Made by a program: the position numbers and the translations under genes. From an uncultured Alphaproteobacteria bacterium (GTDB lineage Bacteria; Pseudomonadota; Alphaproteobacteria; RF32; CAG-239), in contig USCF01000073.1 in NCBI GenBank assembly GCA_900553115.1, forward strand, positions 1 through 5,841: a stretch of 5,841 nucleotides of DNA, in the 5' to 3' direction. Below are positions 1 through 5,841 of the stretch, in pieces (the stretch's first letter is position 1; each line of letters opens with the position of its first letter). The notes below the pieces were generated by a model that did no database searches, was not told the origin of the DNA, and saw only the letters and a program-made list of their open reading frames with translations.

Positions 1-57
1 AAAAAATTTTTTTATCGATACCATGATTTTGAAAATGCAGTGGCATTTTTAAGGCGT

Positions 58-194
58 CAGAAACCCTTTTTGTATACGCAGTCGTTATGCATAAACGACT
101 TAAATTTTTATATGCCGATTTCCGCTGGACGGATGTCGGCTAAATAAGGCTATGAGCTGAATAAGCCGAGCCGTTTGCGTATACACGGTTTCTG
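58..194 (+). ncRNA. Candidate structured RNA or leader with interrupted 18-bp closing stem and three hairpins
   Basis: No coding region is visible here, but the stretch folds compactly. Its ends pair exactly: CAGAAACC (58-65) with GGTTTCTG (187-194), then TGTATACGCA (71-80) with TGCGTATACA (176-185), separated by a small asymmetric internal loop. Inside are three hairpins: GTCGTT/AACGAC (81-86 with 94-99), GCCGA/TCGGC (114-118 with 136-140) with an inner CCG/CGG, and GGCT/AGCC (148-151 with 164-167). Together they form a multibranch junction. An intrinsic terminator follows 8 bases after the closing stem, and the ribosome binding site of the pilin-like gene comes right after that. It could be an independent small RNA or a cis-acting leader of the pilin gene. 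I could not match it to a riboswitch or RNA family I know; in particular I do not see the c-di-GMP (GEMM) core. No convincing promoter is visible in 1-57. The strand is inferred from the terminator and downstream gene. Confidence 0.6.
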
Positions 195-202
195 AACATC
201 CG

Positions 203-227
203 CCCGCTTAAAAGCGGGTTTTGTTTT
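203..227 (+). terminator. Intrinsic terminator before the pilin-like gene
   Basis: CCCGCT (203-208) pairs with AGCGGG (213-218) around a TAAA loop and is followed by TTTTGTTTT, a standard Rho-independent layout. It ends only about 24 bases before the pilin-like ATG, so transcripts entering from the structured element must read through it to express the gene. That fits either the 3' end of a small RNA or an attenuator. There is little room for a separate promoter between it and the gene. Confidence 0.8.
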
Positions 228-250
228 GGGTGTTTAAGGAGTTCAGATAT

Positions 251-868
251 ATGAAAATTAAAAATCAACAAGGTCGATCAATGATAGAAATGCTTGGGGT
301 ACTTGCTATTATTGGAGTGTTGTCTGTCGGTGGTATTGCGGGATATTCAAAAGCTATGGAAATGTGGCGGATAAATAAGACTGTCGGCGAATATTCGATG
401 TTTGTGGCTGGTTTAGTTGAACATATAGATGAATTTAACAATATAAATAAAGAGGTAACGCAGTATCCCATGGTTGAAACGGTTAAGGCTATGAATTTAG
501 TTCCGGAAACATGGTCTATAGTTAGTGTCCAAGATTTAAGGGATACTTGGGGAAATCAAGTTGGAATATTCACTCGTTCGGGGCATTTCCAACTGGAAAT
601 AATTCAAGGAAAAGGCAATGGCAAAGCCGCAGGCAAATTTTGTGAAGCAATGCTTCGAGATTTTGCTCAGCCGCTAAGCGATGTTTTATACATGGTTCGT
701 TTTTTTCGTTGGAAATTTCCCTCAAGTTATTATTATGGCAATGCATATTGCGGTGATGAAAATACCGAGTGTTTACGTGATTTGAAACTTACAGAAATAA
801 ATCAAATATGCAAATCATGTATAGATGATAAAGATTTGCGCTATTGTTCGTTGATTTTGAACTTCTAA
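251..868 (+). CDS. Prepilin-like protein with type IV pilin N-terminus
   Basis: This 205-aa protein has a class III (type IV pilin/pseudopilin) signal. A short leader ends in Gly8, the expected prepilin-peptidase cleavage site, and the mature chain would start RSMIE, placing the conserved Glu at +5 (Glu13). A hydrophobic helix spans about residues 14-32 (MLGVLAIIGVLSVGGIAGY). The rest (about 37-205) should be an extracytoplasmic globular domain. It carries six cysteines (131, 167, 174, 187, 190, 199), five of them in the last 40 residues, so disulfides are plausible. I do not recognise a family for this domain. The ATG at 251 is chosen because AAGGAG (236-241) lies 9 bases upstream and the prepilin leader begins there; an in-frame TTG at 221 would fall in the terminator T-tract. 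It is preceded by a structured element and terminator. No assembly genes are in the window, so whether it is a pilin, pseudopilin or surface protein is open. Confidence 0.82.
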   Translation: MKIKNQQGRSMIEMLGVLAIIGVLSVGGIAGYSKAMEMWRINKTVGEYSMFVAGLVEHIDEFNNINKEVTQYPMVETVKAMNLVPETWSIVSVQDLRDTWGNQVGIFTRSGHFQLEIIQGKGNGKAAGKFCEAMLRDFAQPLSDVLYMVRFFRWKFPSSYYYGNAYCGDENTECLRDLKLTEINQICKSCIDDKDLRYCSLILNF

Positions 869-881
869 TATTTATAACAAA

Positions 882-905
882 ACACCGTTCTCTTCAGAAC
901 GGTGT
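882..905. terminator. Bidirectional hairpin terminator between convergent genes
   Basis: ACACCGTTCT (882-891) and AGAACGGTGT (896-905) form a perfect 10-bp stem with a CTTC loop. It lies between the end of the pilin-like gene and the end of tyrS, which converge. The minus-strand side is followed by TTTGTTATAAAT, and the plus side by a weaker T-rich stretch after GGAG. It probably serves both genes, and works better as the tyrS terminator. Confidence 0.8.
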
Positions 906-925
906 GGAGTTTCATTTGTAACAAA

Positions 926-2176
926 TTATTTAATTAAGCCAAACTTCTTTTTGCCTTGAGAGATTTTGATAGCTCCGTCAACAATGTCGGCAGAAGTAAT
1001 GACATAATTTTCATCAGTTACTGGTTTGTCGTTAATCTTTAAGCCGGATTGTTTAATCAAACGGCGGGCTTCGCCTTTGCTGGCCACAAAGCCAATTTGC
1101 AAGAAGGCGTCCAAAACTCCGATTCCGCTGTTCAAATCAGCGTTAAGAGTTGGTAATTCTCCGCCGGCCACGCCTTGCTCAAAAGCTTTAACTGCAGTTT
1201 CTTGCGCTTTTTGGGCTTCGTCTAAGCCGCGGCAAATTTTGGTAGCCTCAAATGCCAGAATTTTTTTGGCTTCGTTAATTTCTTTGTCTTTCAATTGTTC
1301 CAAACGGCGGACTTCGTCCATCGGCAGGTCTGTGAACACGCGCAAACATTTGCCGACTTCAGCGTCGCCAATGTTGCGGAAATATTGATAATAATCGTAC
1401 GCCGGCAACTTTTCATCGTTAATCCAAACCGCGTTGCCTTCGGATTTGCCCATTTTTTTGCCTGATGAGTCTGTCAAAATCGGGCTGGTAAAGCCAAACA
1501 ATTCGGTATCATAGCGGCGGCGTCCAAGTTCTGTGCCGGAGGTTATGTTGCCCCATTGGTCGGCGCCGGCGATTTGCGCGCGGCAGTTATATTTTTGCAG
1601 CAATTGGCAAAAATCGTAACCTTGCAGCAGCATATAGTTAAATTCCAAAAAAGACATTGGTTGTTCGCGTTCCAAACGGCTTTTCACACTATCCATTGTC
1701 AACATACGGTTAACCGAATAGCAGGTGCCGATATCGCGTAAAAAAGCCAGATAATTTATATCCTTAAACCAATCCCAGTTATCAACCATTACAGCGTCAT
1801 TTTCACCATCGCCGAATTTCAAAAATTTGCGGAAAGATTTTTTCAGTCCTTCAATATTGTGCGCCAAGGTTGCTTCATCTAAAAACGGGCGGAGTTTATC
1901 CTTTCCGGACGGATCGCCGATACGAGCAGTAGCGCCACCGACCAAAGTCAAAGGCTTGTGTCCGCATTTTTGAAACCAGCGCATCATCATCAATGGTACA
2001 ATATGTCCAACGTGCAGGCTGTCTCCGGTCGGATCAGAACCTAAATAGCCGACTGCAGGTTTACCTTTGCTTTCACATTCATAAAGATAAGCGTCAAACC
2101 CCTCTTCATTGGTGCATTGGTTATAAAAACCGCGTTCGTGCATAATATTTAAAAATTCTGATTTAAACTTATTAAT
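926..2176 (-). CDS. tyrS: Tyrosyl-tRNA synthetase, probable ATT start
   Basis: Cytoplasmic enzyme that charges tRNA-Tyr with tyrosine using ATP. Numbering here uses the proposed 416-aa form. The class I signature is HVGH (55-58) in GSDPTGDSLHVGH, and the KMSKS loop is KMGKS (241-245). The tyrosine and ATP pocket phrases LVGGATARIGDPSG and AGADQWGNITSG are present. A C-terminal S4 RNA-binding domain covers about residues 352-416. Length and domain order match bacterial TyrRS, and the sequence is of alphaproteobacterial type. The first ATG (2143) has no ribosome binding site. The upstream in-frame codons read NKFKSEFLNIMHERGF, which resembles the usual N-terminus of alphaproteobacterial TyrRS (FKSDFL..L.ERGF). 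There is no ATG, GTG or TTG between the in-frame TAG at 2195-2197 and 2143. An ATT at 2174-2176 sits 9 bases after AAAGGA, so it is taken as the start. The conservative alternative is 926-2143, 405 aa. The product is certain; the start is less so. Confidence 0.95.
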   Translation of the reverse strand: MNKFKSEFLNIMHERGFYNQCTNEEGFDAYLYECESKGKPAVGYLGSDPTGDSLHVGHIVPLMMMRWFQKCGHKPLTLVGGATARIGDPSGKDKLRPFLDEATLAHNIEGLKKSFRKFLKFGDGENDAVMVDNWDWFKDINYLAFLRDIGTCYSVNRMLTMDSVKSRLEREQPMSFLEFNYMLLQGYDFCQLLQKYNCRAQIAGADQWGNITSGTELGRRRYDTELFGFTSPILTDSSGKKMGKSEGNAVWINDEKLPAYDYYQYFRNIGDAEVGKCLRVFTDLPMDEVRRLEQLKDKEINEAKKILAFEATKICRGLDEAQKAQETAVKAFEQGVAGGELPTLNADLNSGIGVLDAFLQIGFVASKGEARRLIKQSGLKINDKPVTDENYVITSADIVDGAIKISQGKKKFGLIK

Positions 2177-2185
2177 AGTTTTTTG

Positions 2186-2191
2186 TCCTTT
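2186..2191 (-). promoter_or_regulatory. Ribosome binding site that decides the tyrS start
   Basis: On the minus strand this reads AAAGGA, a good Shine-Dalgarno core. It is 9 bases from the ATT at 2176-2174, which is optimal spacing, but 42 bases from the first ATG at 2143, which is too far. It is the only purine-rich ribosome binding site in the upstream region, so it favours initiation at ATT. Confidence 0.65.
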
Positions 2192-2208
2192 ATACTAAAT
2201 TTTAACGC

Positions 2209-2236
2209 ATATTAACATATTATTTTAGCATTGCAA
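2209..2236 (-). promoter_or_regulatory. Possible sigma-70 type promoter of tyrS
   Basis: On the minus strand TTGCAA (2236-2231) and TAATAT (2214-2209) are separated by 16 bases, and TGT directly before TAATAT gives an extended -10. Transcription would begin near 2202, leaving a leader of about 25 bases before the ATT start. The -35 matches TTGACA in only four positions, and the region is AT-rich, so chance matches are likely. No equally good promoter for the divergent AnmK-like gene was found in the same 78-bp gap. Confidence 0.35.
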
Positions 2237-2254
2237 CAAAAGAGATGAATACAG

Positions 2255-3355
2255 ATGATAAAAAATATGACTGTTTTAGGTGTTTTTGGCGGAGCTTCGC
2301 TCAACTCGGTTGAATTAGCTTTGGTTAAAACCGACGGCATAGATATTAATGAAATAATAAAAACGGCGGTTGTTCCTTATCCAGAACCATTAGCCATGGA
2401 GATTCGTTCTGTTATTGGTAGGCGAATTTGCGATTTGTCTTTTTTGCAAGAAAATAAACAGATTCAACAGCTGCAGCAAGAGATGACAGATTTTTATCTT
2501 GAAGCTGTAAATGATTTTTGTTCGGCAGAGGAATTTGATGAAATAGGCGTTGACAGTTTGACAATTTGCAATGATCCTGCCGATAAATGTTCTTATCAGC
2601 TTGAACAAGGACATGAATTGAGCCGCAAGCTGGGGCGGCGCGTGGTTACGCACTTCCATAAGGCGGATTTGCTTTCGGGCGGACAGGCATCTCCTTTAAC
2701 GCCGGCATTTTTTAATGCTATCGGGCAAAATATAGAGCGACCGGCTTTGTTTATAGACCTAGAAACAGTCAGCAGTTTAGTTTATTTAGGGGTGTCAGGA
2801 GAATTATTGGCGTTTGATTGTGCCCCGGGGCTGGCGATGATAGAAGATTGGACTTTCCGTCATGCTAATATGCAAACCGATTATAACGGCCGTTTGGCTA
2901 TTACCGGCAAAATACACACGCAGATTGTGGAAAGCTTACTGCATCATAAATTTTTGCGTAAACAGCCGCCAAAATCTTTGGATATCCTCTGTTTTAGCGA
3001 TAAAAAAGAACATCTTGAAGGTTTGTCCTTAGAAGATGGAACAGCTACTGCCACAGCTTTTATTGCGCAGGCAATATATCAGGCGGCGCAGGATTTTTTG
3101 CCGCAGCAGCCAATGGAAATATATGTAGCAGGCGAGGGAACAAAAAATCCATCGCTGATGCGTTTTTTGAAACATGTGTTCAAAAATCAAACCTTGAATT
3201 TGATAACAGAGTTAAATTCGGAACTAAATCAAGTCGGCGCGGTTTCTACGGCGTTTAACACGGCGCGCCGGCTCTATGCTTTGCCGATAACCTATCCCGC
3301 AACAACAGGTGCTTATGAACCTATGACCGGAGGAGAAGTTTATGCTGAAAAATAA
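2255..3355 (+). CDS. AnmK-like protein (anhydro-N-acetylmuramic acid kinase family) with altered signature motifs
   Basis: The 366-aa chain follows the AnmK layout along its whole length. Normal AnmK phosphorylates 1,6-anhydro-MurNAc with ATP to give MurNAc-6-phosphate in cytoplasmic wall recycling. Recognisable parts are GGQASPLTPAF (142-152, usually GGQGAPLVPAF), FDCAPG (187-192, usually FDTGPG, with the Asp I believe is the catalytic base kept as Asp188), PPKSLD (238-243), GTKNPSLM (295-302, usually GSRNPxLM) and the tail PATTGAYEPMTGGEVY. Changed parts are GGASLNSVE (12-20) for SGTSxDGVD, no HGQT (CNDP at 105-108), HFHKAD for DFRRxD (133-138), and DLETVSSL in place of NIGGIANV (168-175). 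So it may have lost or changed activity. A place next to and divergent from tyrS matches what I recall for alphaproteobacterial anmK and suggests orthology. The start at 2255 has only a weak AGAG 10 bases upstream; Met5 (2267) has none. The 3' end overlaps the ABC ATPase gene by 14 bp. Confidence 0.8.
   Translation: MIKNMTVLGVFGGASLNSVELALVKTDGIDINEIIKTAVVPYPEPLAMEIRSVIGRRICDLSFLQENKQIQQLQQEMTDFYLEAVNDFCSAEEFDEIGVDSLTICNDPADKCSYQLEQGHELSRKLGRRVVTHFHKADLLSGGQASPLTPAFFNAIGQNIERPALFIDLETVSSLVYLGVSGELLAFDCAPGLAMIEDWTFRHANMQTDYNGRLAITGKIHTQIVESLLHHKFLRKQPPKSLDILCFSDKKEHLEGLSLEDGTATATAFIAQAIYQAAQDFLPQQPMEIYVAGEGTKNPSLMRFLKHVFKNQTLNLITELNSELNQVGAVSTAFNTARRLYALPITYPATTGAYEPMTGGEVYAEK
3329..3335 (+). 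promoter_or_regulatory. Strong ribosome binding site of the ABC ATPase inside the upstream gene
   Basis: GGAGGAG lies 6 bases before the ATG at 3342, within the last codons of the AnmK-like gene (the Gly-Gly-Glu of its conserved tail). It fixes the ATPase start despite the 14-bp overlap and points to translational coupling of the two genes. Confidence 0.8.
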
Positions 3356-4064
3356 AAAAACAACTCTAAAAATATCTCATCTTTGCAAAATGTATGGAAT
3401 TATAAAGGCTTCAGATGACTTATCGTTTAGTACCAAATGCGGTGAAATTATCGCTCTTTTAGGACCAAACGGCGCCGGTAAATCAACTTTAATGAATATG
3501 GTTGCCGGCTATTTAGCTCCAACTTCCGGCAATATTGAGGTTATGGGCAAAAATATTATAGAAAATCCGCTGTTTGCCAAAGAAAATATAGGCTTTTTGC
3601 CAGAAGGTTCGCCGCTTTATCCGGATATCAGCGTAAAAATGTTTTTACACTATATGGCAGAGCTGCGAGGTGTTGACACAAAACGCGTCAACGAAGTTAT
3701 AGAAATTGCCAATATCAAAGAAATCATTAACCAAAAAATAGAAACTCTTTCCAAAGGCTATCAGCGGCGAGTGGGCTTTGCGCAAAGTATTTTGAATAAC
3801 CCGCCGTTGTTGCTTTTAGACGAACCGACAGACGGTTTGGATCCAAATCAAAAGGATTATATTCGCAAGTTAATTGTCAGCATGGCTAAGGATAAAACAA
3901 TTATTATCTCTACCCATTTGCTTGAAGAGGCCGAAACCATCTGTAACCGTATTATTTTGCTGGATAAAGGTAAAATCAAAGCTGATGGTGTTCTGTCCGA
4001 TATTCTGCAAAAAGCCGGAACAGATAATTTAGCCGACGCGTTTCGTAAATTAACTGCGCATTAA
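3342..4064 (+). CDS. ABC transporter ATP-binding protein, GldA type
   Basis: A 240-aa single-domain ABC ATPase of the multidrug/gliding class (COG1131 type). It should dimerise on the cytoplasmic face and power the permease encoded next. Walker A is GPNGAGKST (41-49), the signature motif is LSKGYQRR (136-143), and Walker B is LLLLDE (156-161), followed by the D-loop GLDP (165-168) and the switch His192 in STHLLEEAE. The Q-loop position reads FLPEGSPLYPDIS (85-97), with Glu in place of Gln, as I recall being common in GldA-like ATPases. All catalytic parts are intact and the length is slightly short of many family members, which run to about 300 aa. It starts within the end of the AnmK-like gene and is followed 12 bp later by the permease-GldG fusion gene, so all three are probably co-transcribed. 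The neighbour's GldG domain is the main reason to call it GldA-type; the substrate is unknown. Confidence 0.9.
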   Translation: MLKNKKTTLKISHLCKMYGIIKASDDLSFSTKCGEIIALLGPNGAGKSTLMNMVAGYLAPTSGNIEVMGKNIIENPLFAKENIGFLPEGSPLYPDISVKMFLHYMAELRGVDTKRVNEVIEIANIKEIINQKIETLSKGYQRRVGFAQSILNNPPLLLLDEPTDGLDPNQKDYIRKLIVSMAKDKTIIISTHLLEEAETICNRIILLDKGKIKADGVLSDILQKAGTDNLADAFRKLTAH

Positions 4065-4076
4065 GGAGAAGTAAAA

Positions 4077-5841
4077 ATGAAAAAACTTTGGATTGTTTGT
4101 AAAAATGAGTTGTTTCGATATTTTGTTTCTCCGCTGGCTTACGTGTATTTGCTGAGTTTTTTGCTGCTGAATTCTTCATTTGCACTATATTTTGGTGGTT
4201 TTTTTAACCGTGGACAAGCGGATTTACAGTCAATGTTTATTTTTCAGCCGTGGTTGTATCTTTTGTTTATCCCCGGAATTTCTATGCGTTTATGGGCGGA
4301 AGAATTTCGTAACAAAACGATTGTCCAGTTAGTGACCATGCCGGTTTCGGTTCGCACTTTGGTTTGCGGCAAGTTTTTTGCCGCTTGGCTGTTTTGTGGT
4401 TTGGCCTTGTTTTTAACGTTTCCGTTTTGGATAACGGTTAATATTTTGGGCGAGCCGGATAACAGTGTAATTGCGTTGGGATATCTGGCTAGTTTTGTTC
4501 TTGCCGGCTGTATGCTGGCTATTTCCGAAACCATGTCGGCTTTAACCAAGAATCAGGTCATAGCGTTAGTGTTGGCGGTGATTGCCAATTTGCTGTTTTT
4601 TTGGAGCGGAATTGAATACATATTGTCCTTTTTCCGCTTGTTTTTGCCGGATTCGATTATTGATGTGATAGCCTCGTTCAGCTTTTTAAGCCATTTTGAC
4701 ACGCTTAGTTTGGGGTTGGTTGAGTTGCGGGATATTATCTTTTTTGCGACTATAATTTTCTTTTTTAACTTTACTACCATTTTGATTGTCAATTTTAAAA
4801 CCGCCGGTACTTCCGGTTGGTTGAAGTCTAATAACCGCGGCTACTATATTTTTGCGTGGAGCATGCTGCTGTTTGCTTTTTTGGGTATTAACATTTTGGC
4901 AAACGGCTTAACCCGCAACATTCAATATGACGCTACCGAAAAGAAAATATTTACTTTAACAGAAAGTTCTAAGCAGATATTGCAGAATTTACCGGAGCCG
5001 GTTTTAGCCAAGCTATATTTTTCTCCGGTTTTGGAACAGCGCAATTCTTCGTTGCGGACAATTTTTGACAATGTGCGCTTGCTGCTGAAAAAGTGCAAAG
5101 ATGTTTCTAACGGCAATTTTGATTTCAAGGTTTATCACCCAAAATTTTTGAGTGAAGAAGAAGATATTGCTTTGGCAAACGGTTTGCAGCCGATTCCTTT
5201 GATTGACCTAAATCAAAACGCTTTATTTGGTTTGACTTTGGAAGATACTTTGCAAAATAAACAGGTTATTCCGTTTTTTGCGCAAGAGCGACAAGGCAAG
5301 CTTGAACAAGATTTAATTTCCAAAATCCGCGATTTACACCACAAAAAGAAAACAATCGGTGTTTTGACCGGACTTCCGTTGTTTGGCACTAACAGCGCCG
5401 ATGGAACATTTTTGGGACAGCCGTGGAAAATTGTCGATTTATGGCGGGAAAATTATGAAATTATTAATATTGTCCGTCCCGAAGATTTTAACTATAATTT
5501 TGATGTTTTGGTGCTTTTCTACCCTAAACCATACAAACCGGAATTTGCGCAGGCCATAAAGGATTATTCGCGCAAAGGCGGCAAAATTATGCTGTTTTTA
5601 GATCCGGCAAATGAGGCTTCTCGCTTGTATTCAATGGAAAACCACCGCTTAGAAGGTTCAGATTTGGGAGAACTGGAAGATTTTTGGCATATTAAATTTT
5701 ATAAAGACTATGTTGTTGCCGATTTGCAAAACTCCATCACGGTTGATGCGACGGCTAACTACAAAACCAATCCTACTTTTTCACAGGACATAATTCAGTT
5801 TCGCATAAAGTCAGATGATATTAACTACAAACACCCTGTCA
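4077..5841 (+). CDS. Fused ABC-2 permease and GldG-type auxiliary protein (3' end outside window)
   Basis: One uninterrupted reading frame of 588 codons runs off the window with no stop. ATG 4077 has AAGGAG (4063-4068) 8 bases upstream. Residues 1-240 are an ABC-2 type (GldF-like) permease, with hydrophobic segments near 17-40, 57-70, 98-122, 131-155, 161-190 and 218-240 and the cytoplasmic loop RLWAEEFRNKT typical of such permeases. A further membrane segment at about 257-277 leads into NIQYDATEKKIFTLTESSKQIL (281-302), which matches the start of GldG-type proteins (ABC_transp_aux, COG3225). The following region (about 303-588) is mainly soluble, with features such as KTIGVLTGLP (425-434) and KGGKIMLFLDP (500-510), and is expected outside the inner membrane. 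The usual arrangement has permease and GldG as separate genes; here no stop or new start separates them. The GldG end, normally with a C-terminal membrane anchor, is not visible. The substrate is unknown, and gliding should not be assumed. Confidence 0.88.
   Translation, partial: MKKLWIVCKNELFRYFVSPLAYVYLLSFLLLNSSFALYFGGFFNRGQADLQSMFIFQPWLYLLFIPGISMRLWAEEFRNKTIVQLVTMPVSVRTLVCGKFFAAWLFCGLALFLTFPFWITVNILGEPDNSVIALGYLASFVLAGCMLAISETMSALTKNQVIALVLAVIANLLFFWSGIEYILSFFRLFLPDSIIDVIASFSFLSHFDTLSLGLVELRDIIFFATIIFFFNFTTILIVNFKTAGTSGWLKSNNRGYYIFAWSMLLFAFLGINILANGLTRNIQYDATEKKIFTLTESSKQILQNLPEPVLAKLYFSPVLEQRNSSLRTIFDNVRLLLKKCKDVSNGNFDFKVYHPKFLSEEEDIALANGLQPIPLIDLNQNALFGLTLEDTLQNKQVIPFFAQERQGKLEQDLISKIRDLHHKKKTIGVLTGLPLFGTNSADGTFLGQPWKIVDLWRENYEIINIVRPEDFNYNFDVLVLFYPKPYKPEFAQAIKDYSRKGGKIMLFLDPANEASRLYSMENHRLEGSDLGELEDFWHIKFYKDYVVADLQNSITVDATANYKTNPTFSQDIIQFRIKSDDINYKHPV

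Noticed and set aside
58..194. A small transposable element (MITE) defined by the CAGAAACC/GGTTTCTG terminal inverted repeat
   Set aside because: No target-site duplication flanks the repeat, and the internal hairpins plus the following terminator fit an RNA better. It cannot be excluded without other genomic copies.
58..202. Integron attC-like recombination site
   Set aside because: Hairpin architecture is reminiscent, but the GTTRRRY/RYYYAAC core sites are absent and no integrase or cassette array is visible.
221..250. TTG start at 221 for the pilin-like gene
   Set aside because: It falls in the terminator T-tract, has no suitable ribosome binding site, and would add ten residues before a normal prepilin leader that begins at ATG 251.
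1026..1741. Plus-strand open frames of 120 and 61 codons inside tyrS
   Set aside because: They lie opposite a well-supported, conserved gene, have no recognisable domain and are antisense shadows.
2195..2223. Sigma-70 promoter for the AnmK-like gene using TATTAT at 2218-2223
   Set aside because: No acceptable -35 lies at 16-18 bases upstream, and the region is so AT-rich that -10-like hexamers are expected by chance.
3594..3632. Missing Q-loop glutamine in the ABC ATPase as evidence of inactivity
   Set aside because: The LPEGSPLY form is, as far as I recall, common in GldA-like ATPases, and Walker A, signature, Walker B and switch His are intact.
4244..5128. Minus-strand open frames of 68 to 101 codons
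   Set aside because: All are opposite the continuous permease-GldG frame, whose translation gives clear membrane segments and a GldG motif; they are low-complexity shadows.

Overview
The window reads as chromosomal DNA of an AT-rich alphaproteobacterium. It probably comes from one of the uncultured, gut- or host-associated lineages often labelled Azospirillum-like or RF32; that placement is inference. The evidence is the alphaproteobacterial character of the TyrRS (phrases such as FLEFNYMLLQ, LPMDEVRRLE and INEAKK), the divergent tyrS/anmK arrangement, which I recall from other alphaproteobacteria, and a prepilin-like protein starting GRSMIEMLGVLAIIGVLS, a type I recall as abundant in those genomes. 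All four complete genes end in TAA. No in-frame TGA was met, so the standard code fits.

Left part (1-925). Bases 1-57 are AT-rich and hold nothing I can name. Bases 58-227 have the layout of a structured RNA: an interrupted 18-bp closing stem, three internal hairpins, and an intrinsic terminator. The ribosome binding site and start of a 205-aa prepilin-like protein follow directly. Because the terminator lies between the structured element and the gene, the block could be a separate small RNA or an attenuating leader. A competing pairing that would open the terminator is visible. A bidirectional hairpin terminator (882-905) separates the pilin-like gene from the convergent tyrS.

Middle part (926-3355). 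tyrS (tyrosyl-tRNA synthetase) lies on the minus strand. Its N-terminus and ribosome binding site argue for an ATT start codon at 2176, 11 codons upstream of the first ATG. Divergent from it, across a 78-bp gap, is an AnmK-like protein. It is full length and keeps much of the family skeleton, including the Asp of the FDxGPG-type motif, but several family signature motifs are changed or missing.

Right part (3342-5841). The AnmK-like gene overlaps a GldA-type ABC ATPase by 14 bp. A long gene follows 12 bp later in which an ABC-2 type permease is fused in frame to a GldG-type auxiliary domain; it runs off the window end. The three genes look like one operon. The ATPase and the fusion protein supply the parts of a Gld-type (GldA, GldF, GldG) ABC system. 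Why an AnmK-like protein is translationally coupled to it is an open question.
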